Positions 23,906 to 32,114 of a stretch of 64,000 nt of DNA are shown piece by piece. The notes below the pieces were generated by a model. That model saw only the letters and a list, made by a program, of their open reading frames with translations. It made no database searches and was not told where the DNA came from. The position numbers and the translations under genes were made by a program. This DNA is from an uncultured Pseudomonadota bacterium. Lineage in GTDB: Bacteria; Myxococcota_A; Bradymonadia; Bradymonadales; GCA-2716585. The stretch is from NCBI GenBank assembly GCA_937123825.1, contig CAKZKQ010000658.1:1-64000 (forward strand), read 5' to 3'. The first letter of the stretch is position 1, and each line of letters starts with the position of its first letter.

Positions 23906-25063
23906 GTGTTGGTTGGGTCTGATGTTCATGCCGACCTGCCCGGGAGCACGTTTGAGCTCTTTGAGGGGGGAGACGAGGTGCTTGATGGGCACCTTGAGGT
24001 GCTGCGCCAGTGCGCCGATCCCGTGGCCGATCCCATCGTTGAAGAGCTTTATGACGCAGGCCGCGACGCTGTGGTGGCGGCCAATCGGGCCCTGGCGCGT
24101 CTGGTTCGCAATGGCGACCCGGTCCCCGCCACGTTGCCAGCGCCGCTGCGGGACTTCTTCAACACCCCAGCGCCGCTGAGCGGCGTGTCCCCTGATGTGT
24201 TGCGCGATGGTGCGCTCTTTTACCGTCGCTACGCGCTGCAAATCCCCATCGTCTTGCAATTTGCCACCATGCCGCTGTCGTACACCAGCTCGACGGCTGT
24301 GGCGGCGTTGACGTTTTCCGGCCAACTCCTCAAGCGCCCACTTGAGCGCAGCTTCAACACCGCGCAGATGGTCTACGACGCCATGGCCATCAACGGTTTT
24401 GAGCCCGAAGGCATGGGTGTGCGTTCTTGTCAGAAGGTGCGCCTGATGCACTCTGCGGTGCGTTATAAGTTGCGCCGGCGAGGTTGGGACAAGGTGCGAC
24501 ATGGCGCGGCGCTCAATCAGGAAGATGGTCTGGGGACGCTCTACGCCTTTTCTTTGCTGTCGCTCTTTGGGTTGGCCCGTATGGGGGCGCGCTTTGAGCG
24601 CCAACACGCCGAGGCCTTTCATGCCCGATGGCGAGTGGTGGGTTTGATGATGGGGTTGACCCCCGAGATGCTGCCCACAGACCTTGACGATGCCATGCGC
24701 CTTTTTGCGCGGATCATCGGTCGCCAACTCGACCCCAACATCGACACCGGGGGACTGATGGCGCGATGGTTGGAGGTTTTGGAGGGTCTGGTGCCTCACC
24801 GCGTGTTCAAACCTTATGTTCCGGCTGCGATCGAGGCGCTCCTGGGCTCCAAAGTGGCCCGCGCCCATGGTCTGCACACCACCGCCGAGCAGGTGCACAC
24901 GGCCCGCCGCATCCTGTGCACTACGACCTCGCTTGACGCTGCGCTGCCTGGACATGGGCAAGTGCGTCAAGGCATCGATCTGCTGATGTGGCGCCTCTTT
25001 ATGGCGTTGTTTGAGCGCGCCAAAGGGCACAAAAGGACCACTTTTGCCCTCCCGCCCCTTTGA
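23906..25063 (+). CDS. MpaB/DUF2236 family oxygenase-like protein
   Basis: A 385-aa all-alpha protein matching the DUF2236 (MpaB, rubber-oxygenase Lcp-like) family. A conserved helix RLMHSAVRYKLRRRGWD (about 180-196) contains the His expected to ligate heme b. Downstream is NQEDGLGTLYAF and HAEAFHARWRVVGLMMG, another typical helix. Family members use heme and oxygen for C-C cleavage or hydroxylation; the substrate here is unknown. No signal peptide. The GTG start at 23906 lies six bases after the regulator's stop codon, with GAGG overlapping that stop, so the two are probably co-transcribed and coupled. Confidence 0.78.
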   Translation: MLVGSDVHADLPGSTFELFEGGDEVLDGHLEVLRQCADPVADPIVEELYDAGRDAVVAANRALARLVRNGDPVPATLPAPLRDFFNTPAPLSGVSPDVLRDGALFYRRYALQIPIVLQFATMPLSYTSSTAVAALTFSGQLLKRPLERSFNTAQMVYDAMAINGFEPEGMGVRSCQKVRLMHSAVRYKLRRRGWDKVRHGAALNQEDGLGTLYAFSLLSLFGLARMGARFERQHAEAFHARWRVVGLMMGLTPEMLPTDLDDAMRLFARIIGRQLDPNIDTGGLMARWLEVLEGLVPHRVFKPYVPAAIEALLGSKVARAHGLHTTAEQVHTARRILCTTTSLDAALPGHGQVRQGIDLLMWRLFMALFERAKGHKRTTFALPPL

Positions 25064-25067
25064 GCAA

Positions 25068-25097
25068 TTGGAACCGCGGGTCATGTGGTCCTATAAT
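25068..25097 (+). promoter_or_regulatory. Sigma-70 promoter of the FGE-domain kinase
   Basis: TTGGAA (25068-25073), an 18-base spacer and a perfect TATAAT (25092-25097). Transcription should begin near 25104, about 54 bases before the start codon. Confidence 0.8.
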
Positions 25098-25157
25098 TGA
25101 TGCAATCTGAGTTATGGGCAGACGTCCCACAATTGGGGGCGTCGGAGCGATTGCGTC

Positions 25158-27806
25158 ATGTCAACCAACACCAACGATCCCGATTCTCCTTTGGATACCC
25201 CTGCCATCCCGCTGCGCGGCAGCGCGCCTCGCCAGGGCCCAGGCACCGTGCCGCTTGAAGATGTCACTCAGATGAGCCTCAGCCCCATGAGCCTGCATGC
25301 CCCTGCGCAGGCCCCTGAGAGCGGGACATGGCCAACTCGCCAGCACGACACTGTGTCATCCGAGCGTTACACCCAACTGGGTTTGTTGGGTATGGGGGGA
25401 ATGGGCGAGGTCTACCGCGTCCGTGACGGAGAGTTGAACCGCACGGTGGCGATGAAGGTCTTGCGCAAGGGGCTGGCCCAGGAAAAGGATCTGGTGGCGC
25501 GGTTTGTGGAAGAGGCACAAATCAGCGCCCAACTCCAGCACCCCGGCATTGTGCCTGTATACGAGATCGGGCGCCGCGCTGATGGGCGGCTCTATTTCAC
25601 CATGCAGGAGATCCAGGGCACCACACTCCACAGCCTCATCCAGGAGGCCCACGTCGCTTCGGCTTACGGCGATGGAGAGCGTCTGGCGAGTTGGTCTTTG
25701 AGGGCCCTCCTGGTGGATTTTCACCGCGCTTGTGAGGCGGTGGCCTACGCCCACAAAAACAACGTCATGCACCGGGACCTGAAGCCGTCCAACATCATGA
25801 GCGGCGACAACGGCGAGCTTTTTGTGGTGGACTGGGGGCTGGCCAAGGTTCTTGGCGACGCGGCGCTGTCCAGCGGCGGGATCGTCACCGATCGCTCGTT
25901 GGTGACGCCGCTGCAGACGCGCTACGGAAAAGCCGCTGGAACCCCTGCGTACATGAGCCCTGAGCAGGCGCGCGGGCAACTGGAGCTTGTCGATGCGCGC
26001 TCGGACGTCTATGCGCTGGGTTGCATCCTCTTCCACATCCTCGTGGGGCATCCCCCCAACATCGTTTTGGGGGATGACGGCGTCTGGATCTCGCTCAACG
26101 CTCCCAGGATCGCCGAGGAGCTCGACAAGGCCCACGCACCTCAAGAACTGCGTCAGGTTTGCATCAGCGCCATGGCACAGCGGCGTCAGGCGCGCCCCAA
26201 AGACGCTGGCGTGCTGGCCAATGACATTCAGCGCTGGCTCGACGGTGCCCAGCGGCGCGAGCAGGCCCAACAAGACCTCCTGGACGCCCAGAGCCTCGAT
26301 GGGCAAGCCGAAGCGTTGGTCAAAGAGGCCAGCGCGCTGCGCCACAACGCGCGCAGCATTCTGAGCGACATGGTGCCCTGGGCCCCCGAAGACGAAAAAG
26401 AAGCGGGTTGGAGCTTGATGGAGGAGGCCCATCGCCTCGACGCGCTCGCCGTTGAGCACTCAATGCAAGCCCACCAGCGGCTGCAACGGGCCTGGATGCG
26501 TGCGCCCGATTGGCCCGAGCCGCGCGCTCGGTTGGCCCAGCACGCCGCCAGACTCCTGCATCAAGCCGAAGAGCGCGGTGACGACGGCGAAGCCAAACGG
26601 CAGGAGTTTGCGCTGCGGATGCACACCGAAGCGCTGCCCGAACGCCACCCGGTGAGACCCCAGATGGCCGCCATCCTGCGGGGCGTGGGCACTGTGACAC
26701 TGCACACCGATCCACCGGGTGCCGAAATCCTCCTCCACCGCTATGTCCCTCACCGGCAAAGGCTCAAGACCGAGTTTGTGCGCTCATTGGGGCAGTCCCC
26801 ACTGGTGGAGGTGCCCATTGAGGCCGGGCGCTATCTTCTGGAGCTGCGCGCCGAGGGCCACGATCCCGTGTCCTATCCGCTGCACATCGAGCGTCAGACC
26901 CGGTGGGACGGCGTTCGCCCCGGCAACACCGACGCCACGCCCATTGCGCTGCCCCCCGCCGGGGTGCTGGGGCCCGACGATGTCTATGTGCCTCCAGGGT
27001 GGTTCTTGGCGGGCGACAACAACAGCGAAGACGCCGCGCTGCCTCGAACCCGACTTTGGGCCGACGGCTTTGTCATCCGTCGCTACCCCGTCACCCACGA
27101 AGAGTACCTGGCGTTTCTCAATGACCTGGTCCGCTCAGGCCAACGCGAGTTGGCCCTTCAGGTCGTCCCCAGAGAGCGCTCCGTCCTCGATCCGCTGGCC
27201 CATCAGGCCCCCCTCTACATCGAGGCTGACGACGGGACCTTTTCGCTCCCGCCCGACTCACCCATCGGCATCTGGGGCCCGGGCCGTCCTGTGCTGATGG
27301 TGACCTGGTTTGGGGCCTTTCATTACGCCCAGTGGTTGGCCAGGACCACTGGCCGCCCCTGGCGTTTGCCCGCCGATCTTGAGTGGGAAAAAGCCGCGCG
27401 CGGTGTCGATGGGCGTCTCTTTCCCTGGGGAGACGTCAGCGATCCGTCATGGTGCCGCATCGCCGGCAGCCAGGAAGGCTTCCGCACCCCCACTCCCGTC
27501 GACACCTATCCCATCGACTGCTCGCCCTACGGCGTGCGTGGCATGGCTGGCAACGCCATGGACTGGTGTTTGGATGTCTTCTCGCCGTTGTCGAGCCCCG
27601 AGTCCATCGTGTCGATTCCACAAGTGGACCTCAGGCGCGTCAGTCTCCAGCAAGAGCGCTGCAATCGAGGCGGCTGCTGGGTGACCGATGCCAACTTCAG
27701 CCGCTTGACGCGCCGCAGCGGCCACGTGCCCTTCATCTCCAGCGTGGTGATTGGCTTTCGGGTCGCCCACAGCATTCAGGACATCCTCTCCAAACCCCAG
27801 AAATGA
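25158..27806 (+). CDS. Ser/Thr protein kinase with C-terminal FGE-sulfatase domain
   Basis: 882 aa. A disordered N terminus (1-70) precedes a Hanks-type kinase domain: P-loop LGMGGMGEVY (about 78-87), Lys100 in VAMK, HRDLKPSN with Asp207, DWG in place of DFG (225-227) and SPE at 267-269. After a helical linker (350-480) and a PEGA-like stretch, residues about 610-880 form an FGE-sulfatase (SUMF1-like) domain (WRLPADLEWEKAARG, YGVRGMAGNAMDW, RGGCW, GFRV). The copper-binding Cys pair of true formylglycine enzymes is not apparent, so it may bind ligand rather than catalyse. No membrane segment is visible. A possible partner of the FHA regulator at 23091. ATG with GGAG ten bases upstream. Confidence 0.92.
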   Translation: MSTNTNDPDSPLDTPAIPLRGSAPRQGPGTVPLEDVTQMSLSPMSLHAPAQAPESGTWPTRQHDTVSSERYTQLGLLGMGGMGEVYRVRDGELNRTVAMKVLRKGLAQEKDLVARFVEEAQISAQLQHPGIVPVYEIGRRADGRLYFTMQEIQGTTLHSLIQEAHVASAYGDGERLASWSLRALLVDFHRACEAVAYAHKNNVMHRDLKPSNIMSGDNGELFVVDWGLAKVLGDAALSSGGIVTDRSLVTPLQTRYGKAAGTPAYMSPEQARGQLELVDARSDVYALGCILFHILVGHPPNIVLGDDGVWISLNAPRIAEELDKAHAPQELRQVCISAMAQRRQARPKDAGVLANDIQRWLDGAQRREQAQQDLLDAQSLDGQAEALVKEASALRHNARSILSDMVPWAPEDEKEAGWSLMEEAHRLDALAVEHSMQAHQRLQRAWMRAPDWPEPRARLAQHAARLLHQAEERGDDGEAKRQEFALRMHTEALPERHPVRPQMAAILRGVGTVTLHTDPPGAEILLHRYVPHRQRLKTEFVRSLGQSPLVEVPIEAGRYLLELRAEGHDPVSYPLHIERQTRWDGVRPGNTDATPIALPPAGVLGPDDVYVPPGWFLAGDNNSEDAALPRTRLWADGFVIRRYPVTHEEYLAFLNDLVRSGQRELALQVVPRERSVLDPLAHQAPLYIEADDGTFSLPPDSPIGIWGPGRPVLMVTWFGAFHYAQWLARTTGRPWRLPADLEWEKAARGVDGRLFPWGDVSDPSWCRIAGSQEGFRTPTPVDTYPIDCSPYGVRGMAGNAMDWCLDVFSPLSSPESIVSIPQVDLRRVSLQQERCNRGGCWVTDANFSRLTRRSGHVPFISSVVIGFRVAHSIQDILSKPQK

Positions 27807-27934
27807 CCCGACAGCAGGCTTGGGCTCCCCTCAACGCGGTCCCTGCCAGCCCACCCCGGCGCTCGTCGGGCCTGCGGCCGCCGCCGCGCCTCCCGCCCCC
27901 ACCCTGACCAAAACGATCTTTGGACGGCTTGGCC

Positions 27935-28633
27935 TCATTCGGGGCAGGCGCCTTTGGCTTGGACCCAGAGGGTGAAGTTGCGCACAAACTCCTGGTGGGT
28001 CAGCGGCGGCTTGGTGCGGTTGCCGCCCGGGTTCCAGCCCCACAAGACCAGCGGATCTTTGGTGACGTGCTCCAAGAGGTCCTGGAGGGAGCGGTTGCCG
28101 TTTTTGACCGGGTCCTGAAGCTGGTCGCAGAGCAGCGCCGGGCTCAGATCCTGGAAGATCATGGGCGTCTCTTCGGGCGGCAGGCCCCAGTGGGGGGCGC
28201 CGGGTGGGCCGCCGATGATGCCGATCTCGTCGGAGTTCTCTTCGCGGTGGCAGGTCGAGCACGCCATGCCCGACTTGAGGCTCTCGCGCGAGATGTTCAT
28301 GGCGTGTGGGACGCTCTGGTCGGTCTGCAGCGGCCGGTCGCCGGTGGGGTGGCAGTTCATGCACCGGGGCGATTGCAGCACCTTGGCAACCTCAATGAAG
28401 GCCTTGCGCCCGGCCACGACCTGATCGCCGCTGGGCTCTGGGAGCGCCGCGTTGGCCTCCAGGGCGGCAGCGGCGGCGTTCTCTTCCTCGCCGTCTTTGG
28501 CTTTGTCGCCCTCGGCCAACGCCAGAGAGGCCGCGCTGGTGATCAACACAAGGCCCGTCAAAGCCAGCCAGAGCTGTCCTTTGGGGCGAGCATTTTGGGA
28601 TGGACCGGTGTGTGTGGGGGTTGTGTGTGTCAT
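27935..28633 (-). CDS. Exported diheme cytochrome c
   Basis: 232 aa. A hydrophobic segment (about 20-40, ending ALA) is a signal peptide or anchor. Two CxxCH heme motifs follow, CMNCH and CSTCH. Its ATG overlaps the stop of the molybdopterin subunit (ATGA), so it is the last gene of the molybdenum hydroxylase operon. It probably takes electrons from the enzyme's Fe-S clusters in the periplasm. Met or His distal ligands cannot be assigned with certainty. Confidence 0.87.
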   Translation of the reverse strand: MTHTTPTHTGPSQNARPKGQLWLALTGLVLITSAASLALAEGDKAKDGEEENAAAAALEANAALPEPSGDQVVAGRKAFIEVAKVLQSPRCMNCHPTGDRPLQTDQSVPHAMNISRESLKSGMACSTCHREENSDEIGIIGGPPGAPHWGLPPEETPMIFQDLSPALLCDQLQDPVKNGNRSLQDLLEHVTKDPLVLWGWNPGGNRTKPPLTHQEFVRNFTLWVQAKGACPE

Positions 28634-30912
28634 TTGGCGGCCTCCGACGAGCGGTTGTCCCAGGCTTTTTGAAGCGGCAGCGAGCGCAGGCGCGTGCCGG
28701 TGGCGGCGTAGATGGCGTTGGCCAGCGCGGGCAGGACCGGTGGCAGGCCGGGTTCGCCCACGCCAAAGGGCCGCTCATCGCTCTCCATCAAGTGCACCTC
28801 GATCTGTCGGGGGCTGTCGTGCATGCGCAGCGCCGGGTAGGTGTCAAAGTTGCCCTGTTGGACCTTGCCGTCTTTGAGCGTGATCTCCTGCATGAGCGCC
28901 GAAGAGAGCCCAAAGATGACGGCGCTCTCCATCTGGGCGCGGACCACATCGGGGTTGACGACCACGCCACAGTCCACGGCGCAAAAGACCCTGCCGACCT
29001 TGATCTTGTTGTCAAATACCCCCGCCTCGACGACCTCGGCGACATAGGTCCCAAATGCCTTGTGGACGGCGACACCCCGGCTGTAACCGGCGGGCGGATC
29101 GGTCTTGCCCCAGCCCGAAATCTCCACCACCTTGTCCAGAACGGCCAGATGCCTGGGAGAGTCGCCCAGCATCCCTCGGCGGTATTCGACGGGGTCTGCT
29201 TTGGCCGCCAGGGCCAACTCGTCAATGAAGCTCTCCATGACAAAGGCGTTGAAGGAGTGGCCGACCGAGCGCCAGAAGGCCACCGGCAGGCGCGTGCGTA
29301 TGGGGATGTGTTGGACGCGGACGTTGGGGATGACGTAGGGCGTGTCTCGGGCGCCTTCGGTGGCCAGGATGTCGGGGAAGGAGCCGGTGTTGATGAAGCC
29401 CAGGTTGGCGCGCGTGATGAGGCGCTTGCTCAGCAGCGGGATCCAGTCGGCAAAGATCCCCGAGATGAAGGGGGACTGGTCTTTGACGATGGGCTGGCTG
29501 GCGCTGCGGTAGAGCAGGGCGCGGGTGCGGCCGCCTTTGTCCACGGCGCCGCGCATCAGGTTGACGGCCAGCGGTCGGTAGTAGCCCTGTTGGGTGTCGT
29601 CCTCGCGCGACCACATGACGCGCACGGGTTTTTTGACGCGCCGCGAGAGCATCAGCGCCTCGGCCACAAAGTCGGGTGCCAGACGCCTGCCAAAGCCGCC
29701 GCCAAGCATGGTGGTGTTGACCTTGATCATGTCGCGGTGAACGTCGAGCAAGCGCGAGGCGACCTCCTGGGCCAGCGTCGGCGACTGGATGGGGGCCCAG
29801 ATCTCGGCGCTGCCGTCCTTTTTGACGTGGGCGACGCAGTTTTGGGGCTCCATGGGGGCATGCGCCAGGTAGGGCACGCTGTAGACGGCCTCGACGACCG
29901 TCAAATCGTCGCGCTCAAAGACCGAGTCCACGTCGCCGTCGTCGCGGATGGTGTTGCCGGGTTCTTTGACGCGTTTGGTGGCGGCCTTGGTCAAGGCGTC
30001 GGTGTCGAGCCCAGCCAGGATGCCGCCCTTCCACTCGATCTTGAGCATGAGCGCCGCACGGCGCGCCTGCCAATACTTTTGCGCGATGACGGCCACGCCG
30101 CGTTCAAAGGCAAAAATATCGACCACGCCGGGGCTCTGGCGCGCCTGGCCCTCATCCACTTTTGAAGCCTGGGCGCCGAGCGTGGGCGGATGGATGACGT
30201 AGGCGGTGACCATGCCTTCGACGCGCACGTCGCCGCCAAAGACGGCGGTGCCATCGACCTTGGCGCGGGCATCAACGCGGGTGACGCCCTTGCCGATGAT
30301 CTTAAAGTCCTTGCGGGCCTTGAGCTTGGGTTCCTCCACGATCTCCAGCGCCGCGGCCTCTTTGGTCAGCTCGCCGTATCCCAGCGCCTGAGGCGTGTTG
30401 GGGATGATGACCTTGCCGTCCTGGGCCACACAACTGGCGCGGGAGACGCCAAAGCGCTTTGCGGCCACGGTGATGAGCATCTCGCGGGCGGTGGCGGCGG
30501 CGCGGCGCAGGGCAAAGTAGCTCTCGGGGAGGCTGGAGGAGCCGCCGGTGATCTGCATGCCGACCAGCCCATAGGTGTCGATGGAGGCTTCGCCCACGCT
30601 GGTGCGGAACTCGTCCATGGCCGGGGCGTGGAAGGGCTCGATGGCGCTCATGGGCACTTCGAGTTCTTCGGCCACCAGGGTCGCCAGCCCCGTCCAAACG
30701 CCCTGGCCCATCTCGGCCTTGGGCGAAGCCAGGATGACGCGGCCTTCGGGGGTGATGGTGAGGTAGGCGTTGGGTTGGAAGGCGCCGCTCTGGTCGGCGA
30801 CCGAGCGCATGCGCTTGACCTGGGCGCTGGTGCAGCCGGTGGTGTTGATGCCCAGTAGGAGCCCTCCACCCGCGGCGGCGGCCAGCTTCAAAAAGGCGCG
30901 TCGATCCATCAT
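28630..30912 (-). CDS. Molybdopterin-binding subunit of a periplasmic molybdenum hydroxylase
   Basis: 760 aa, xanthine dehydrogenase/IorB-type large subunit. The N terminus MMDRRAFLKLAAAAGG is a Tat signal, so the enzyme is exported folded. The cofactor region GGGFGRRL and the catalytic-Glu motif GVGEPG (about residue 718) are present. Relatives oxidise aldehydes, isoquinoline, nicotinate or related N-heterocycles; the substrate cannot be told from sequence. A longer frame continues upstream, but ATG 30912 overlaps the small-subunit stop (ATGA) and has AGGAGG seven bases upstream, so it is the real start. It pairs with the 2Fe-2S subunit and passes electrons to the diheme cytochrome. Confidence 0.9.
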   Translation of the reverse strand: MMDRRAFLKLAAAAGGGLLLGINTTGCTSAQVKRMRSVADQSGAFQPNAYLTITPEGRVILASPKAEMGQGVWTGLATLVAEELEVPMSAIEPFHAPAMDEFRTSVGEASIDTYGLVGMQITGGSSSLPESYFALRRAAATAREMLITVAAKRFGVSRASCVAQDGKVIIPNTPQALGYGELTKEAAALEIVEEPKLKARKDFKIIGKGVTRVDARAKVDGTAVFGGDVRVEGMVTAYVIHPPTLGAQASKVDEGQARQSPGVVDIFAFERGVAVIAQKYWQARRAALMLKIEWKGGILAGLDTDALTKAATKRVKEPGNTIRDDGDVDSVFERDDLTVVEAVYSVPYLAHAPMEPQNCVAHVKKDGSAEIWAPIQSPTLAQEVASRLLDVHRDMIKVNTTMLGGGFGRRLAPDFVAEALMLSRRVKKPVRVMWSREDDTQQGYYRPLAVNLMRGAVDKGGRTRALLYRSASQPIVKDQSPFISGIFADWIPLLSKRLITRANLGFINTGSFPDILATEGARDTPYVIPNVRVQHIPIRTRLPVAFWRSVGHSFNAFVMESFIDELALAAKADPVEYRRGMLGDSPRHLAVLDKVVEISGWGKTDPPAGYSRGVAVHKAFGTYVAEVVEAGVFDNKIKVGRVFCAVDCGVVVNPDVVRAQMESAVIFGLSSALMQEITLKDGKVQQGNFDTYPALRMHDSPRQIEVHLMESDERPFGVGEPGLPPVLPALANAIYAATGTRLRSLPLQKAWDNRSSEAAK

Positions 30913-31433
30913 GGTTTGACCTCCTCTTTGGTGGTGGCGGGCTCTGCGGCCTCGGGTTTGGGCGGCTGGGCGTTTTGGGCGGCCAGTTTGATGGCCTTGC
31001 GGATGCGCGGGTAGGTGCCGCACCGGCAGAGGTTGCCGCTCATGGCGGCGTCGATCTGGTCGTCGGTGGGGTTGGGCTGAGCTTTGAGCAGCGCCACGGC
31101 GGACATGATCTGTCCCGACTGGCAGTAGCCGCATTGGGGCACGTTTTGTTCGATCCAGGCCTGCTGGACGGGGTGAAGTTCTCCGTCCTGGCCGCTGAGC
31201 CCTTCGATGGTGGTCACTTCCTGGCCCAGGACGTCGCGCACGGGCAGGACGCAGGCGCGGCGCGGGACGCCGCCCACGTGGATGGTGCAGGCGCCGCACA
31301 GGGCCTGACCGCAGCCAAAGCGGGTGCCAAAGAGCCCGACCTCTTCGCGGATGAACCACAGCAACGGGGTGTCGCCGGGGACCTCCACGGGGTAGGCCTT
31401 GCCGTTGATGATGATCTCCATGATGGGTTCCAT
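30909..31433 (-). CDS. 2Fe-2S subunit of the molybdenum hydroxylase
   Basis: 174 aa. The plant-type ferredoxin domain has CGQALCGACTIHVGG plus a later Cys. The helical [2Fe-2S] domain has QCGYCQSGQIM and CRCGTYPRIR, the standard two-cluster arrangement. It has no signal peptide and is presumably carried across the membrane with the Tat-tagged partner. A Pro/Glu-rich tail of about 25 residues is unusual. The start at 31433 has GAGG six bases upstream. Confidence 0.93.
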   Translation of the reverse strand: MEPIMEIIINGKAYPVEVPGDTPLLWFIREEVGLFGTRFGCGQALCGACTIHVGGVPRRACVLPVRDVLGQEVTTIEGLSGQDGELHPVQQAWIEQNVPQCGYCQSGQIMSAVALLKAQPNPTDDQIDAAMSGNLCRCGTYPRIRKAIKLAAQNAQPPKPEAAEPATTKEEVKP

Positions 31434-31513
31434 GTGTGCCTCTTCCAGGGTGCAAGGCGCTGCCGGTGTGGGCAGTGGGTAAGATGCTTCAGGGGCTGCA
31501 GAACAAGCGCGTC

Positions 31514-32044
31514 TCAGCGCGCCATGGCGGGGATGGGCGCCGACGACCAGAAGGGGAACTTCAGCAGCACCCCGACCTGACCGACGTGCTGGGCGTCTTT
31601 GCTGCCGGGCCAGAACCCGTAGCGTCCAAAGAGCGAGAAGTTGCCCAGCGAGACCAGCAAGCGCATCTGGCCGCCCAACTCCGGGTCATCGGCCTGTCCC
31701 AGGCGCAGCCCCAGGCCGCCGTCGAGCCCCAGCACGGCGTACCCAAGCTCTGGGCCGATGCTCAGCGTGGTGTCGCCGTGGCCAAAGTCATAAAAGCCGT
31801 CCATGTAAAAGCCGCCCCAGACGCCGTGGTAGAGCCAGGCCAGCGAGGCTTCTCCGCCCAGGAAGCCGCCGCCACCGGGAGAGCCAAAAGAGCCGCCACC
31901 AGTCAGTCCGCCCATGACAAAGGCCTCGGGGACGTCTCCAAAGGCAAAGGGCTCTCCCTCTTCCTGGGCCGCAGCGGGCTGCGCCATCCACAGCAGCAGC
32001 GCCAGGGCTGCCAGGGCGGTCACGGTTGATCTCTTTTGGGTCAC
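31514..32044 (-). CDS. Exported Gly-rich envelope protein in the molybdenum hydroxylase operon
   Basis: 176 aa from a GTG start at 32044 with GAGG six bases upstream. A clear signal peptide (ALAALALLLWMAQPAAA) precedes the mature protein, which has a Gly-rich start (GGGSFGSPGGGGFLGGE). Alternating Gly/aromatic strands and a C terminus follow that resemble a small outer-membrane beta-barrel or surface protein. An upstream ATG at 32092 would add 16 residues but has a poorer ribosome site. No known family. Its place between the XdhC-MocA fusion and the structural genes suggests co-expression with them. Confidence 0.65.
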   Translation of the reverse strand: MTQKRSTVTALAALALLLWMAQPAAAQEEGEPFAFGDVPEAFVMGGLTGGGSFGSPGGGGFLGGEASLAWLYHGVWGGFYMDGFYDFGHGDTTLSIGPELGYAVLGLDGGLGLRLGQADDPELGGQMRLLVSLGNFSLFGRYGFWPGSKDAQHVGQVGVLLKFPFWSSAPIPAMAR

Positions 32045-32114
32045 TGTGGGCCTCGTTGGTGTGGTGGGTTTGCCTGAGCGTGAAGATGCCATGGCCAAGC
32101 CCCCAAGGGCAATT

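Noticed and set aside
25158..27806. Kinase C-terminal domain as an active formylglycine-generating enzyme
   Set aside because: The catalytic copper-binding Cys pair could not be found at the expected place, so only an FGE-like fold is claimed.
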